Assembly (NCBI GenBank): GCA_937922045.1
Contig: CAKZXA010000121.1
Coordinates: 1 to 33,295, forward strand
Origin: an uncultured Acidimicrobiales bacterium
Lineage (GTDB): Bacteria; Actinomycetota; Acidimicrobiia; Acidimicrobiales; SZUA-35
Direction of reading: 5' to 3'
Length of the DNA stretch: 33,295 nucleotides
In this document: positions 8,111-16,133 of the stretch, in pieces
Position numbering within the stretch: position 1 is the first letter of the stretch
Layout of the letters: the number at the start of each line of letters is the position of its first letter
Program-made: the position numbers and the translations under genes
The notes under the pieces: model-generated
Told to the model about the DNA's origin: nothing
What the model saw: only the letters and a program-made list of their open reading frames with translations
The model's database searches: none

Positions 8111-9051
8111 TCGGTTCTGATGCGCCCATGCCGCCGCCTCCTACCCAGGTTGTTGAGGTGGCTCGCGTCTCGAAGTGGTTCGGTGATGTGGTCGCCGTCT
8201 CCGACGTGTCATTCAGCGTCGGCCCCGGGGTTACCGCCCTGCTGGGACCGAATGGTGCCGGTAAATCCACAATGTTGCGGATGATGGCTGGGGTGACCCC
8301 ACCATCGCAGGGAACGGTCCAGATCCTTGGCTCCAATCCTCGCAAGAACCTCGCGATCCGAGGCCAGATCGGACTCGTCTCGCAAGAGGAAAACCTGTTC
8401 GACACGATGCGAGCCGTCGACTTCGTTGCGCTGGCGGCCACGCTCAACCATCTCGACGATTCCGAGGGGCGAGCTCGTGCTGTCTTGTCGGTCGTCGAGC
8501 TCGATCCTGATGATCGTCGGCCGATCGCCACCTACTCGAAGGGTATGAAGCAGCGGGTGAAGGTGGCCCAAGCCCTGATCCACGAACCCAACGTTCTGCT
8601 GCTCGACGAACCCCTGACCGGGCTCGACCCCCGACAACGGCTGCACATGATCGAACTGATCTCCAACCTGGGAAGCCAGGGTGTGTGCGTCATCGTGTCG
8701 TCCCATGTCCTGGAAGAGGTTGAGCGTTTCGGCAGCCGAGTCCTGGTGATCGCCCAAGGGCGTTTGGCCGCCCACGGCCAGTTCGACGAGATTCGCGAGC
8801 TGATGGACGATCGCCCGCACCGCGTCAGCATCCGCAGCGATGAGCCTCGGCGTCTTGGCGCTGCTCTTCTTTCCGGCGGAGTCTCCGGTGTATCGATCGC
8901 AGACGACACCTTGATCGTCGAAACCAACGATGTGTCCGCCTTCCGCCGCGGTATTGCGCGAACGGCCAGAGACATCGACGTACGGCTTGACGAAGTCAAA
9001 CCTCTCGACGACGACCTCGAGAGTGTCTTCAAATATCTCGTGGGACGGTGA
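8107..9051 (+). CDS. ABC-2 type transporter ATP-binding protein (second)
   Basis: 314 residues. Walker A GPNGAGKS (47-54), Q-loop LVSQEEN, signature YSKGMKQR, Walker B NVLLLDEP, H-loop SSH, then a C-terminal regulatory extension. It keeps a standard Q-loop Gln, unlike the first ATPase, so the pair may form an asymmetric heterodimer or two related pumps (inference). The start overlaps the permease stop (ATGA); the next permease begins 7 nt after its stop. Confidence 0.93.
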   Translation: MIGSDAPMPPPPTQVVEVARVSKWFGDVVAVSDVSFSVGPGVTALLGPNGAGKSTMLRMMAGVTPPSQGTVQILGSNPRKNLAIRGQIGLVSQEENLFDTMRAVDFVALAATLNHLDDSEGRARAVLSVVELDPDDRRPIATYSKGMKQRVKVAQALIHEPNVLLLDEPLTGLDPRQRLHMIELISNLGSQGVCVIVSSHVLEEVERFGSRVLVIAQGRLAAHGQFDEIRELMDDRPHRVSIRSDEPRRLGAALLSGGVSGVSIADDTLIVETNDVSAFRRGIARTARDIDVRLDEVKPLDDDLESVFKYLVGR

Positions 9052-9058
9052 GTAGGCG

Positions 9059-9769
9059 ATGAAAAGCATCCTTTCAATGACACGCCAGATGGTTCGGTCG
9101 GTCGCAACCAGAGGTCGGCTCGTCGCCCTGAGCGCGCTTGGGCTTATCGGCGTCTTTCTGGCTGGTGTCCTGCGCTGGTCGGAAGGGGCCAGCGCCATCG
9201 ACGGCGCCTTCTTGATCGACCGGTTCGCGCTCACCTTCTACATCCCGCTCACCGCTCTGGTCATCGCCACCAGTACGCTCGGCGCCCACCTGGAGGACAG
9301 CACGCTCGCCTACTTCTGGCTCCGGCCGATTCGGCGAATAGAAATCGCGATCTCCGGGCTGCTGGCCAGCTGGCTGGTCTTGCTACCCCTGGTCATGGTG
9401 CCGGTTGCGGTGATTGCCGCTATCGCCGGAACGGGAACCACGGTCACCGCGGCGGTGACGGCTGGTGTGCTTAGCGCCCTGGCCTATGGAGCAGTCTTCA
9501 CCGTGCTTGGCCTGCTAACCCGCCGAGCCCTCGTTTGGGGCCTGGTTTATGTGATGCTGTGGGAAGGGGTCGTTGCCGGGTTGAGCCGGGGGGCTGGACG
9601 CCTTGCCTTGAGCAGCTACTCGAGCTCGATGCTGTCCCGCCTGACCGATGTGAAGGGCATCATCGCCGAACCGTCGACCCTGGCTACCTGCGTGGCCGTT
9701 GCTGTTGGTGTTGTTGTCGTGGCCGTAGGGGCGACGACCTTCCGGCTGGAGACGATGGACGTCGACTAG
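9059..9769 (+). CDS. ABC-2 type transporter permease (second)
   Basis: 236-residue polytopic protein with about six hydrophobic segments (near 19-37, 59-78, 100-125, 128-155, 157-175 and 208-230). It lacks the long cytosolic N-terminus of the first permease and is shorter. By position, preceded by its own ATPase, it is the second membrane subunit of the four-gene exporter. Sequence alone cannot separate one heteromeric pump from two pumps. The gene ends inside an 11-bp tandem repeat. Confidence 0.85.
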   Translation: MKSILSMTRQMVRSVATRGRLVALSALGLIGVFLAGVLRWSEGASAIDGAFLIDRFALTFYIPLTALVIATSTLGAHLEDSTLAYFWLRPIRRIEIAISGLLASWLVLLPLVMVPVAVIAAIAGTGTTVTAAVTAGVLSALAYGAVFTVLGLLTRRALVWGLVYVMLWEGVVAGLSRGAGRLALSSYSSSMLSRLTDVKGIIAEPSTLATCVAVAVGVVVVAVGATTFRLETMDVD

Positions 9770-9806
9770 GTGTCGACTAGGTGTCGAGTAGGGATGTTGA
9801 CTAGGG
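9761..9806. repeat. 11-bp tandem repeat at convergent gene ends
   Basis: GTCGACTAGGT at 9761-9771 and 9772-9782, a variant GTCGAGTAGGG at 9783-9793, and a more diverged copy at 9796-9806. Each unit contains TAG; because 11 is not a multiple of 3, the copies put a stop in all three forward frames, beginning with the permease's own stop (9767-9769). It lies between convergent genes. Confidence 0.85.
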
Positions 9807-9823
9807 GCGTTAGCGTCCCAACC

Positions 9824-11239
9824 TCAGCCGTGTAGCCCGTGCCCGAGGGCGGTCATGGCCGCTTCGGTTACGCCTTCACCAACGGTGGGATGGGCGAAGA
9901 TCGTGTCGCCCAGGTCTTCGAGCCGAGCCCCCATCTCGATGGCCAGCGCCATGGCGGCCGACAGTTCGGAGACCTGCTGACCTACCGCTTGCATGCCGAC
10001 CACAAGGTGGTCTTCGGCTCGGGCCAAAACCCGGATGAAACCAGCGGAAGCGTCGAGGGTCATCGTGCGCCCGTTCGACGCCAGCATGAAGCGACCCTCA
10101 ACGATGCTGCCATGCTGAGAGGCGGCTTCATCCGGACCGAGCCCAACCGAAACGATCTCAGGATCAGTGAAGACGATGGCCGGAATAGCGGTCGGGTCAA
10201 ATGCGGATGTTTTGCCAGCGATGGCTTCGGCCGCCACCTCGCCTTGCTTCATGGCTCGGTGGGCCAGCATCGGTTCACCGGTCAGATCGCCGATCGCCCA
10301 AACGTTACGCATCGAGGTTGCACACCGAGCGTCGACGGCGACCGCATCACCATCCATCGCCAGGCCAAGGGCGTCGAGCCCGAACCCGGTGGTGGTTGGT
10401 CGTCGACCGACGGTAACGAGGATCTTGTCGGCTGGGATCACGCGCCGACCCTTGTCGTCGTCCTCGACGACGAGCCCAGACCCGCCGTCTTCGATCGCCC
10501 GAGTGGAGGTCAGCACCTTGATGTCGAGGGAGGCGAGCGATCGTTCGACGAGACGCGTCAGTCGCTTGTCGTACTGGGCCAGCACCCGGTCGAGCGCTTC
10601 CACGATCGTCACCCTCGAACCAAGCTTGGCCCAGGCGATACCCAGTTCCAAGCCGATGTAGCCGCCACCAACCACGGCCAGCCGTTGGGGAACCTCGGTC
10701 AAGGCCAGCGCCTCGGTGGATGAGAGCACCCGATCGCTGAACGGCAGCAACGAGATCTCGATGGGCGCTGATCCTGTGGCGAGCACGAGATGATCGGCGT
10801 TGATCCTGAAGGTGCTATCGGCGGTCTCGATGTCGGCCGACTTCCCATCGACCAGCGTGGCCGAGCCATCGATCCATTCGGCGCCTGCGGCCGCCAACAA
10901 GCCAGCGACCCCCTTGTTGAGGCGACCGACGATCGAGTCCTTCCAGGCCATCGTCTCGGTCATGGTGAGGGTGGGAGCGCCAGCATGAATGCCGAGATGG
11001 CCAGCGGGGGAGGCCTTGGATGCTGCCGCAGCGAATTCATCGGCGGCGTGGATGATCGCTTTCGACGGGATGCAACCGACGTTGAGACAGGTTCCCCCCG
11101 GCGGCTGTCGGTCGACGATGATAACCCCGAGCCCGAGTTGGGCCGCTCGGATGCCACACACATAGCCGCCGGGTCCGCCGCCGATGATGAGCACATCGGT
11201 CGACCGTTCAGCACGGGCCTGGGTGGAGATCTCGGTCAT
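9824..11239 (-). CDS. lpdA: Dihydrolipoyl dehydrogenase (E3) of the bkd complex
   Basis: FAD enzyme of 471 residues that reoxidises dihydrolipoyl-E2 with NAD+. FAD motif LIIGGGPGGYVCG (17-29), redox disulfide CLNVGC (Cys51, Cys56), NAD motif VAVVGGGYIGLELG, VGRRP, AIGDL, and the C-terminal AHPTVGEGVTEA carrying the His/Glu base pair. Its start codon overlaps the E2 stop (ATGA on the minus strand), so it is the dedicated last gene of the branched-chain dehydrogenase operon. It could also serve pyruvate or 2-oxoglutarate dehydrogenase. Confidence 0.95.
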   Translation of the reverse strand: MTEISTQARAERSTDVLIIGGGPGGYVCGIRAAQLGLGVIIVDRQPPGGTCLNVGCIPSKAIIHAADEFAAAASKASPAGHLGIHAGAPTLTMTETMAWKDSIVGRLNKGVAGLLAAAGAEWIDGSATLVDGKSADIETADSTFRINADHLVLATGSAPIEISLLPFSDRVLSSTEALALTEVPQRLAVVGGGYIGLELGIAWAKLGSRVTIVEALDRVLAQYDKRLTRLVERSLASLDIKVLTSTRAIEDGGSGLVVEDDDKGRRVIPADKILVTVGRRPTTTGFGLDALGLAMDGDAVAVDARCATSMRNVWAIGDLTGEPMLAHRAMKQGEVAAEAIAGKTSAFDPTAIPAIVFTDPEIVSVGLGPDEAASQHGSIVEGRFMLASNGRTMTLDASAGFIRVLARAEDHLVVGMQAVGQQVSELSAAMALAIEMGARLEDLGDTIFAHPTVGEGVTEAAMTALGHGLHG

Positions 11240-12633
11240 GATGGTCGGCCTTCCGTCGGGTGCTCGTCGACGAAGAGAAGAGCTGGCTGTTCGAGAGAGG
11301 CCTTGATCGCTTGGATGAATGAGGCTGCGTCGAACCCGTCGACAACGCGATGATCGAATGAGGACGACAAGTTCATGATCTGGCGAGGTTCGAAACCGCC
11401 AACATCAGCATTCCACACCGGTCTGGTCGCAATCTTGTTGACACCGACGACGGTGGTCTCCGGCTTGTTGATCACCGGGGTTGAGACAAGACCGCCGAGA
11501 CGGCCAAGGCTCGAAATCGTGATTGTCGAGCCGCTCAGATCACCAGCTGATGCGTGGCCGGTGCGGGTGGCGTCGGCCAGCTCGGCGATGCGTTTGGCTA
11601 CCGTCCAGATGGTGTCGGCCTCCACGTGGCGCAACACCGGCACGATAAGACCGGTGTCGGTCTGGGTCGCTATTCCCATGTGTACAGGGGCAAACAACGT
11701 GAGCGTGTCGGTGCCGTCGTCGCTTTCGAGCACGTGAGCATTGATCATCGGGAACGCGGGTACGGCGTTAACAATGGCGCGAATGAGGAAGGGCAACATG
11801 GTGAGACGAGCCGAGCTGTCGCCAACGCTCTGATTCAGGCTGGCCCGAAGCCGCTCAAGATCAGTGACATCGACCTCCTCCACATAGGTGATGTGGGGGA
11901 TGGTCGAAACGGCGTGCACCATGCGTTGGGCAATCTTGCGCCGGAGACCAATGATGGGCTGTTCGGTGATCTCGGTCCGCTTAGTCAAACCTGCACCCCG
12001 CAGGGTTCCCCCTGAACTGCCGCTTGAACGAGGAGCGGCCAGATATCCGTCGAGATCTTCGTGGGTGATCCGGCCGGACGGGCCGGTGCCGACCACGGTG
12101 CGCATGTCGACGCCTGCCTCGCGTGCCCGCCGGCGAACCGCTGGCGTTGAGCGAGGTCTGTCTGGGCGATCGACGTGATGGGCGGACGCAGATCGTGCCG
12201 ACGGTTCGGTTCGTGGAAGGGCGGGCCGGTCGGCGGCCGGGGTCTCGCCGGTGGTATGAGGACGCCCGTCAACCCCGGCTGGTGGATCGGGGGCGACGAC
12301 GACCGGTGGTGTCGGTGGCGAAACAGTGCCAACTGCGCCGTCAACATGCAAGACGAACAGCACCGAGCCGACGGCCAGGACATCGCCGACCGTGCCACCG
12401 AGGGACGCGATCGTGCCGTCGACCGGCGACGGCACTTCCACTGTGGCCTTGTCGGTCATGACCTCGGCCACCATCTCTCGGCGGCGGATCGTCTGGCCGA
12501 TCTCGACCTGCCAACTAACCAGCTCCACCTCGGCAACTCCCTCGCCGACGTCGGGCACCTTCACCTCATAGGAGGATCCGGCTGCTGATGCAGCGTTGTC
12601 ACCGGGGGACTCGTTGCCTGGCTGGCCGCTCAT
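11236..12633 (-). CDS. bkdB: Dihydrolipoyl acyltransferase (E2) of branched-chain 2-oxoacid dehydrogenase
   Basis: 465 residues. One lipoyl domain (22-98; lipoyl Lys62 in MTDKATVE), a Pro/Ala-rich linker, a peripheral subunit-binding domain (161-198, TPAVRRRAREAGVD...GRITHEDL), a second linker, and the catalytic acyltransferase domain with SFDHRVVDG near the end (His428, Asp432). It moves the acyl group made by E1 to CoA. The frame continues to 12768, but only through the E1beta gene; the ATG at 12633 overlaps the E1beta stop (TGATG) and gives a clean lipoyl-domain N-terminus. Confidence 0.94.
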   Translation of the reverse strand: MSGQPGNESPGDNAASAAGSSYEVKVPDVGEGVAEVELVSWQVEIGQTIRRREMVAEVMTDKATVEVPSPVDGTIASLGGTVGDVLAVGSVLFVLHVDGAVGTVSPPTPPVVVAPDPPAGVDGRPHTTGETPAADRPALPRTEPSARSASAHHVDRPDRPRSTPAVRRRAREAGVDMRTVVGTGPSGRITHEDLDGYLAAPRSSGSSGGTLRGAGLTKRTEITEQPIIGLRRKIAQRMVHAVSTIPHITYVEEVDVTDLERLRASLNQSVGDSSARLTMLPFLIRAIVNAVPAFPMINAHVLESDDGTDTLTLFAPVHMGIATQTDTGLIVPVLRHVEADTIWTVAKRIAELADATRTGHASAGDLSGSTITISSLGRLGGLVSTPVINKPETTVVGVNKIATRPVWNADVGGFEPRQIMNLSSSFDHRVVDGFDAASFIQAIKASLEQPALLFVDEHPTEGRPS

Positions 12634-13673
12634 CAGTAGGCCATCGCTTTCTTCATGCCGTCGCCGACCCTCTTCGGACCGGGAAAGTAGATCCACTCCA
12701 AGCCAACGGGGTAGGGGGTGTCGAAGCCGGTGACCCGTTGAATCGGCGCTTCGAGAAAGTCGAAGCATCGTTCTTGCACTTGGGCCGACAGCTCGGCGCC
12801 GAATCCGCTGGTTCTTGTCGCTTCGTGGGCGATCACACAGCGCCCGGTCTTGCGGACCGAGGCCACGATGGTGTCAACATCGAGCGGTAGCAGGGTGCGC
12901 AGGTCGATGATCTCGGCATCGATGCCGGTCTCCTCAACCGCGGCCTCGGCGATGAAGGTGAGGGTGCCGTAGGCCAGCACGGTCAGATCTTCACCCGGCC
13001 TCACGATGGATGCCTTGCCGAGTGGGATGGTGTAGTAGCCGTCGGGCACATCGCCGAGAGCATGGTTGGACCAGGGTTGCACCGGCTGGTCGGGACGTCC
13101 ATCGAAGGGACCGTTATAGAGCCGTTTCGGTTCGAGAAAGATCACCGGGTCGGGATCTTCGATGGCTGCGATCAGCAAGCCTTTGGCATCGACCGGGTTC
13201 GAGGGGATGACGGTCTTCAGGCCGGCCACATGGGTTAACAGTGCCTCAGGGCTCTGGGAGTGGGTTTGACCGCCGCGGATCCCGCCCCCAACCGGCATGC
13301 GGATCACGAGTGGAGCGGTGAAGCCGCCAGCTGAGCGAGACCGGAGCCGGGCCGCTTCGGAAACGATCTGGTCGTAGCCGGGGTACATGTAGTCGGCGAA
13401 CTGGATCTCGGCCACCGGGCGCAGACCGTAGGCGGCCATGCCGACGGCCGCGCCAACGATTCCACTTTCGGAGATCGGCGTATCGAACGAACGGTGAGGG
13501 CCGAACTCCTGCTGTAGCCCTTCGGTGCAGCGAAAGACGCCACCGAAATAGCCGGCGTCTTCGCCGAACGAGACGACTCGATCGTCCCGAGCCATCATCA
13601 CAGCCAGGGCATCGCGGATTGCTTCGATCATGGTCCGGCGTGTGCTCGAACCGGTTTGGGGCCGTTCGCTCAT
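12633..13673 (-). CDS. bkdA2: Branched-chain 2-oxoacid dehydrogenase E1 beta subunit
   Basis: 346 residues with transketolase-type pyrimidine and C-terminal domains. The N-terminal FGEDAGYFGGVFRCTEGL is diagnostic of the branched-chain class rather than pyruvate dehydrogenase; SESGIVG, EIQFADYMYPGYDQIVSEAA and SQSPEALLTH follow, with the family Glu in SESGIVG near TPP. With E1alpha it decarboxylates 2-oxoisovalerate, 2-oxoisocaproate and 2-oxo-3-methylvalerate from Val, Leu and Ile. It starts 2 nt after the E1alpha stop and overlaps the E2 start. Confidence 0.95.
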   Translation of the reverse strand: MSERPQTGSSTRRTMIEAIRDALAVMMARDDRVVSFGEDAGYFGGVFRCTEGLQQEFGPHRSFDTPISESGIVGAAVGMAAYGLRPVAEIQFADYMYPGYDQIVSEAARLRSRSAGGFTAPLVIRMPVGGGIRGGQTHSQSPEALLTHVAGLKTVIPSNPVDAKGLLIAAIEDPDPVIFLEPKRLYNGPFDGRPDQPVQPWSNHALGDVPDGYYTIPLGKASIVRPGEDLTVLAYGTLTFIAEAAVEETGIDAEIIDLRTLLPLDVDTIVASVRKTGRCVIAHEATRTSGFGAELSAQVQERCFDFLEAPIQRVTGFDTPYPVGLEWIYFPGPKRVGDGMKKAMAY

Positions 13674-13675
13674 GG

Positions 13676-14929
13676 TCAGTATCCCAGTTCCTGGCGTTGT
13701 TCGATCAGATGTGGCGGCATCTCGGCGTAGACATGGCGAAACATCTCAACCGGTGAGGCCTTAGGGCCGCTGTTGATCGTGCCGAGGTTCTCGGCCTGGT
13801 CGATCACGTCCATCACTTCGCTGCGGCAGGCCTCATGGAGCTCGGCCAGCGTGGTTTCCGTGGCGGATCCGGTGACGATGAGATGCTGGCTTAGTCGTTT
13901 GACCGGGTCGCCTAGCGGCCATGCCGCTGCGGCATCGGCGGGGCGGTATTTGGTGGGATCATCGGAGGATGAGTGGGAGGCTGCGCGGTAGGTCACCCAC
14001 TCGATCAGCGTTGGGCCATGACCGGAGCGCGCTCGCTCGGTTGCCCACGTGGTGGCCGCGTAGCCTGCGAGCAGATCGTTGCCGTCGACCCGCAAGGTGG
14101 GGAGGCTGTAGCCGATGCCTCGTTGAGCAAAGGAGGTGTCGCCGCCGCCGGCGATTCCTTGAAAGCTGGAGATGGCCCACTGGTTGTTCACCACGTTGAG
14201 GATGACGGGTGGCTGATAGACCGAGGCGAACACGAGGCCCGAGTGGAAGTCGTTTTCTGCGGTTGCTCCCTCGCCGGTCCAGGCCAGGGCAACGATGCGC
14301 TTGTTCTCGATGGCGCCGGCCATCGCCCACCCAACGGCCTGGATGATCTGGGTTCCCAAGTTGCCTGATATCGAAAAGAAGCCGCACTCGGGCACCGAAT
14401 GCAGGCCAGGGAGTTGGGCGCCGTCGAGACGGTCGCCCGAGTTGGACAAGACCTGGCAGGTCATTTCAAACAGGGAGTGGCCGTTGCTGACCAGGAGCCC
14501 GGCCTGCCGGTAGGTAGGAAAGTGCATGTCGAGGCCTGGGCCATAACCGGGAGAGGTTGCGCCGACCGCCATGGCCGAAGAAACCGACACCGCCTCCTCA
14601 CCGAGCGATCGTATGGCGAAGGCAGCCTTGCCCTGGCGCTGGAGCAGCATGAACTGCTCTTCGAGCAGCCGGGTGATGATCATGTGGCGCAGAGCGGTCT
14701 TAAGCGTTGCGGCATCGAGCCCCGGGTCCCACTCGCCCCCGGCACGACCATCGTCGTCGAGGACGCGTATCAGCGTGGTGGCGAGGTCATAGGTGCTATG
14801 AGCCTCGGCCTCGACCGGTGGTCGCCTAGCGTCATGGACCGGTGGCACTACAAGATGCGAGAAGTCGGGGATCTCACCCGGCCTCGCTGATGGTTCGGGT
14901 ACATGTAATTGAACGTGCCGTTCTGCCAC
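13676..14929 (-). CDS. bkdA1: Branched-chain 2-oxoacid dehydrogenase E1 alpha subunit
   Basis: 417 residues. The TPP motif begins TGEGATAENDFH (218-229) and ends VVNN (246-249); the loop YRAASHSSSDDPTKYRP matches the conserved Ser-containing loop of this family. The resemblance to Pseudomonas BkdA1 is end to end, including its N-terminal LHVPEP...RPG...DFS segment, VLDDDG and C-terminal RQELG. The start is GTG with a GGAG 4 nt upstream. It is the first gene of the operon E1alpha-E1beta-E2-E3, the order used in Pseudomonas. No Lrp/BkdR-type regulator is adjacent; two unusual regulators lie upstream in the same direction. Confidence 0.95.
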   Translation of the reverse strand: MAERHVQLHVPEPSARPGEIPDFSHLVVPPVHDARRPPVEAEAHSTYDLATTLIRVLDDDGRAGGEWDPGLDAATLKTALRHMIITRLLEEQFMLLQRQGKAAFAIRSLGEEAVSVSSAMAVGATSPGYGPGLDMHFPTYRQAGLLVSNGHSLFEMTCQVLSNSGDRLDGAQLPGLHSVPECGFFSISGNLGTQIIQAVGWAMAGAIENKRIVALAWTGEGATAENDFHSGLVFASVYQPPVILNVVNNQWAISSFQGIAGGGDTSFAQRGIGYSLPTLRVDGNDLLAGYAATTWATERARSGHGPTLIEWVTYRAASHSSSDDPTKYRPADAAAAWPLGDPVKRLSQHLIVTGSATETTLAELHEACRSEVMDVIDQAENLGTINSGPKASPVEMFRHVYAEMPPHLIEQRQELGY

Positions 14930-15055
14930 ATCACTCCAATCGCTCGTCGAGACCGCTTGTTGAGCGCGCTTGGCTAGCTCTTAACGATATCAGGTCAAGT
15001 ATTGCCGATCGGGCGCCACCCGTGCTCTCAGGTCTCCGTGTGGTTGTCGATGAAG
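14930..15055 (-). promoter_or_regulatory. Candidate promoter region of the bkd operon
   Basis: This 126-nt gap is the only noncoding space ahead of the operon. On the minus strand it holds TTGACC (14998-14993), close to a -35 consensus, with a poor -10 match TAGCCA 16 nt further on (14976-14971). A Shine-Dalgarno GGAG stands just before the GTG start. Read-through from the upstream regulator gene is the alternative. Confidence 0.35.
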
Positions 15056-16078
15056 CTAGCTGCTGACGCGGGCCGGGCTCTGGAGGCGGTGGTAATGCTC
15101 GATCACCGGACGACAGCGACTGTCGCGATGGTGGTGGGCGCGCCAGGACAGCGCTAAGAGCTCTTGACCATAGTTGTCGTCGATGTCGATGATCTCGTGC
15201 AGCTTGTCTTGAGCGAAGTGCTTGTAGGTTTCGCGGATCGACGTTCCCTTTTCGGTGAGATCCCAGCGGATGCGGGAACGACTGCCCGCCTTCTTGGACG
15301 TGTCGGTGTTCTTGACGATCCAGCGCTGCTGCACCATGCGTTCGAGCGAGGTTTGTACGACCTGTCGGTTGACGGCTTCGTTGAGACGGCAGATCGTGCC
15401 GATGTTGAGGCCGCCGTCGACCTCGTGCTTTCGGGCATAGCCGAGTGAGTCGAGCACTCGCCGCTCTATCCGTCCAACGCCGAACGGTTCGATTTCGCGG
15501 CAGATGAGGTCGTTGATGTAGAAGTGGATGCGACGGAGCGCCGACCAGTCGGTGCTTGGCACCGGTGGTAGGTCGACGCCGAGACCACCCTCAAATTCGA
15601 GGACGGGGACCATGCGCTCGTTCATGTAATCGACGGCGGCTCTAGCGCGGGCCAGCAGTGTCTCGGTCAACCCATCGGCGGGACCATAGATTTGTCGGAG
15701 GAGTTGTTCGACCTCATAGCCGTAGTCGTGTCTGGTGGCGCGGCCCTGCTCGGTCAAACGCCAATGTTTGAGCCCTGGGCCGCAGTCGGCCATCTCAACG
15801 AGCCCCCGATCGTTAAGGCGCGTAAGCGCCGAGGCCGCGGTCTGAGGCTTGAGCAGGATCGGAATCATGGCACAAAGGGTTGAGACAGGAACCGATTCGA
15901 GGCCACAGATGCGGGCGTAATCGAGAGCATCGAGTATCCGGCGATCGGTGGTGCTGACCATGCGCTGGTGGAGTCTGTTGGCCACGAGGTCATTCACGTG
16001 GCAGTGGACTCTTCGCATCATCACCCAAACCCGGCTATCCGACATGGTGTCGACGGAGCTTCGTTGAACGGATGACAT
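15056..16078 (-). CDS. Tandem-duplicated MarR-like winged-helix protein
   Basis: 340 residues built from two related halves. Half 1 contains MRRVHCHVNDLVANRL...RRILDALDYAR (about 20-55) and half 2 contains LRRIHFYINDLICREI...RRVLDSLGYAR (about 180-215). Each is followed by a helix-turn-helix-like stretch and a wing with a conserved end (WRLTEQGRATRHDYGY in half 1, WDLTEKGTSIRETYKH in half 2). This looks like two fused MarR-type DNA-binding units, a built-in pseudo-dimer. The ATG at 16078 is chosen because AGGAG lies 6 nt upstream; the ATG at 16081 is next best. The frame runs back to 16159. It follows the atypical receiver gene by 55 nt and precedes the bkd operon, so it could regulate it (inference). 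Function otherwise unknown. Confidence 0.8.
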   Translation of the reverse strand: MSSVQRSSVDTMSDSRVWVMMRRVHCHVNDLVANRLHQRMVSTTDRRILDALDYARICGLESVPVSTLCAMIPILLKPQTAASALTRLNDRGLVEMADCGPGLKHWRLTEQGRATRHDYGYEVEQLLRQIYGPADGLTETLLARARAAVDYMNERMVPVLEFEGGLGVDLPPVPSTDWSALRRIHFYINDLICREIEPFGVGRIERRVLDSLGYARKHEVDGGLNIGTICRLNEAVNRQVVQTSLERMVQQRWIVKNTDTSKKAGSRSRIRWDLTEKGTSIRETYKHFAQDKLHEIIDIDDNYGQELLALSWRAHHHRDSRCRPVIEHYHRLQSPARVSS

Positions 16079-16133
16079 CATTGTCTCCTCATTCTTGTCG
16101 GGCGCAGTTGTGTATCGCTGGTGTGAGGTCTTC

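Noticed and set aside
9839-10723. 294-codon forward frame across the dihydrolipoyl dehydrogenase gene
   Set aside because: The opposite strand encodes a complete E3 with all motifs; the forward translation has no recognisable structure.
12633-12768. Longer N-terminus for the E2 gene
   Set aside because: The extra 45 codons lie wholly inside E1beta, and the ATG at 12633 has a TGATG coupling and a normal lipoyl-domain start.
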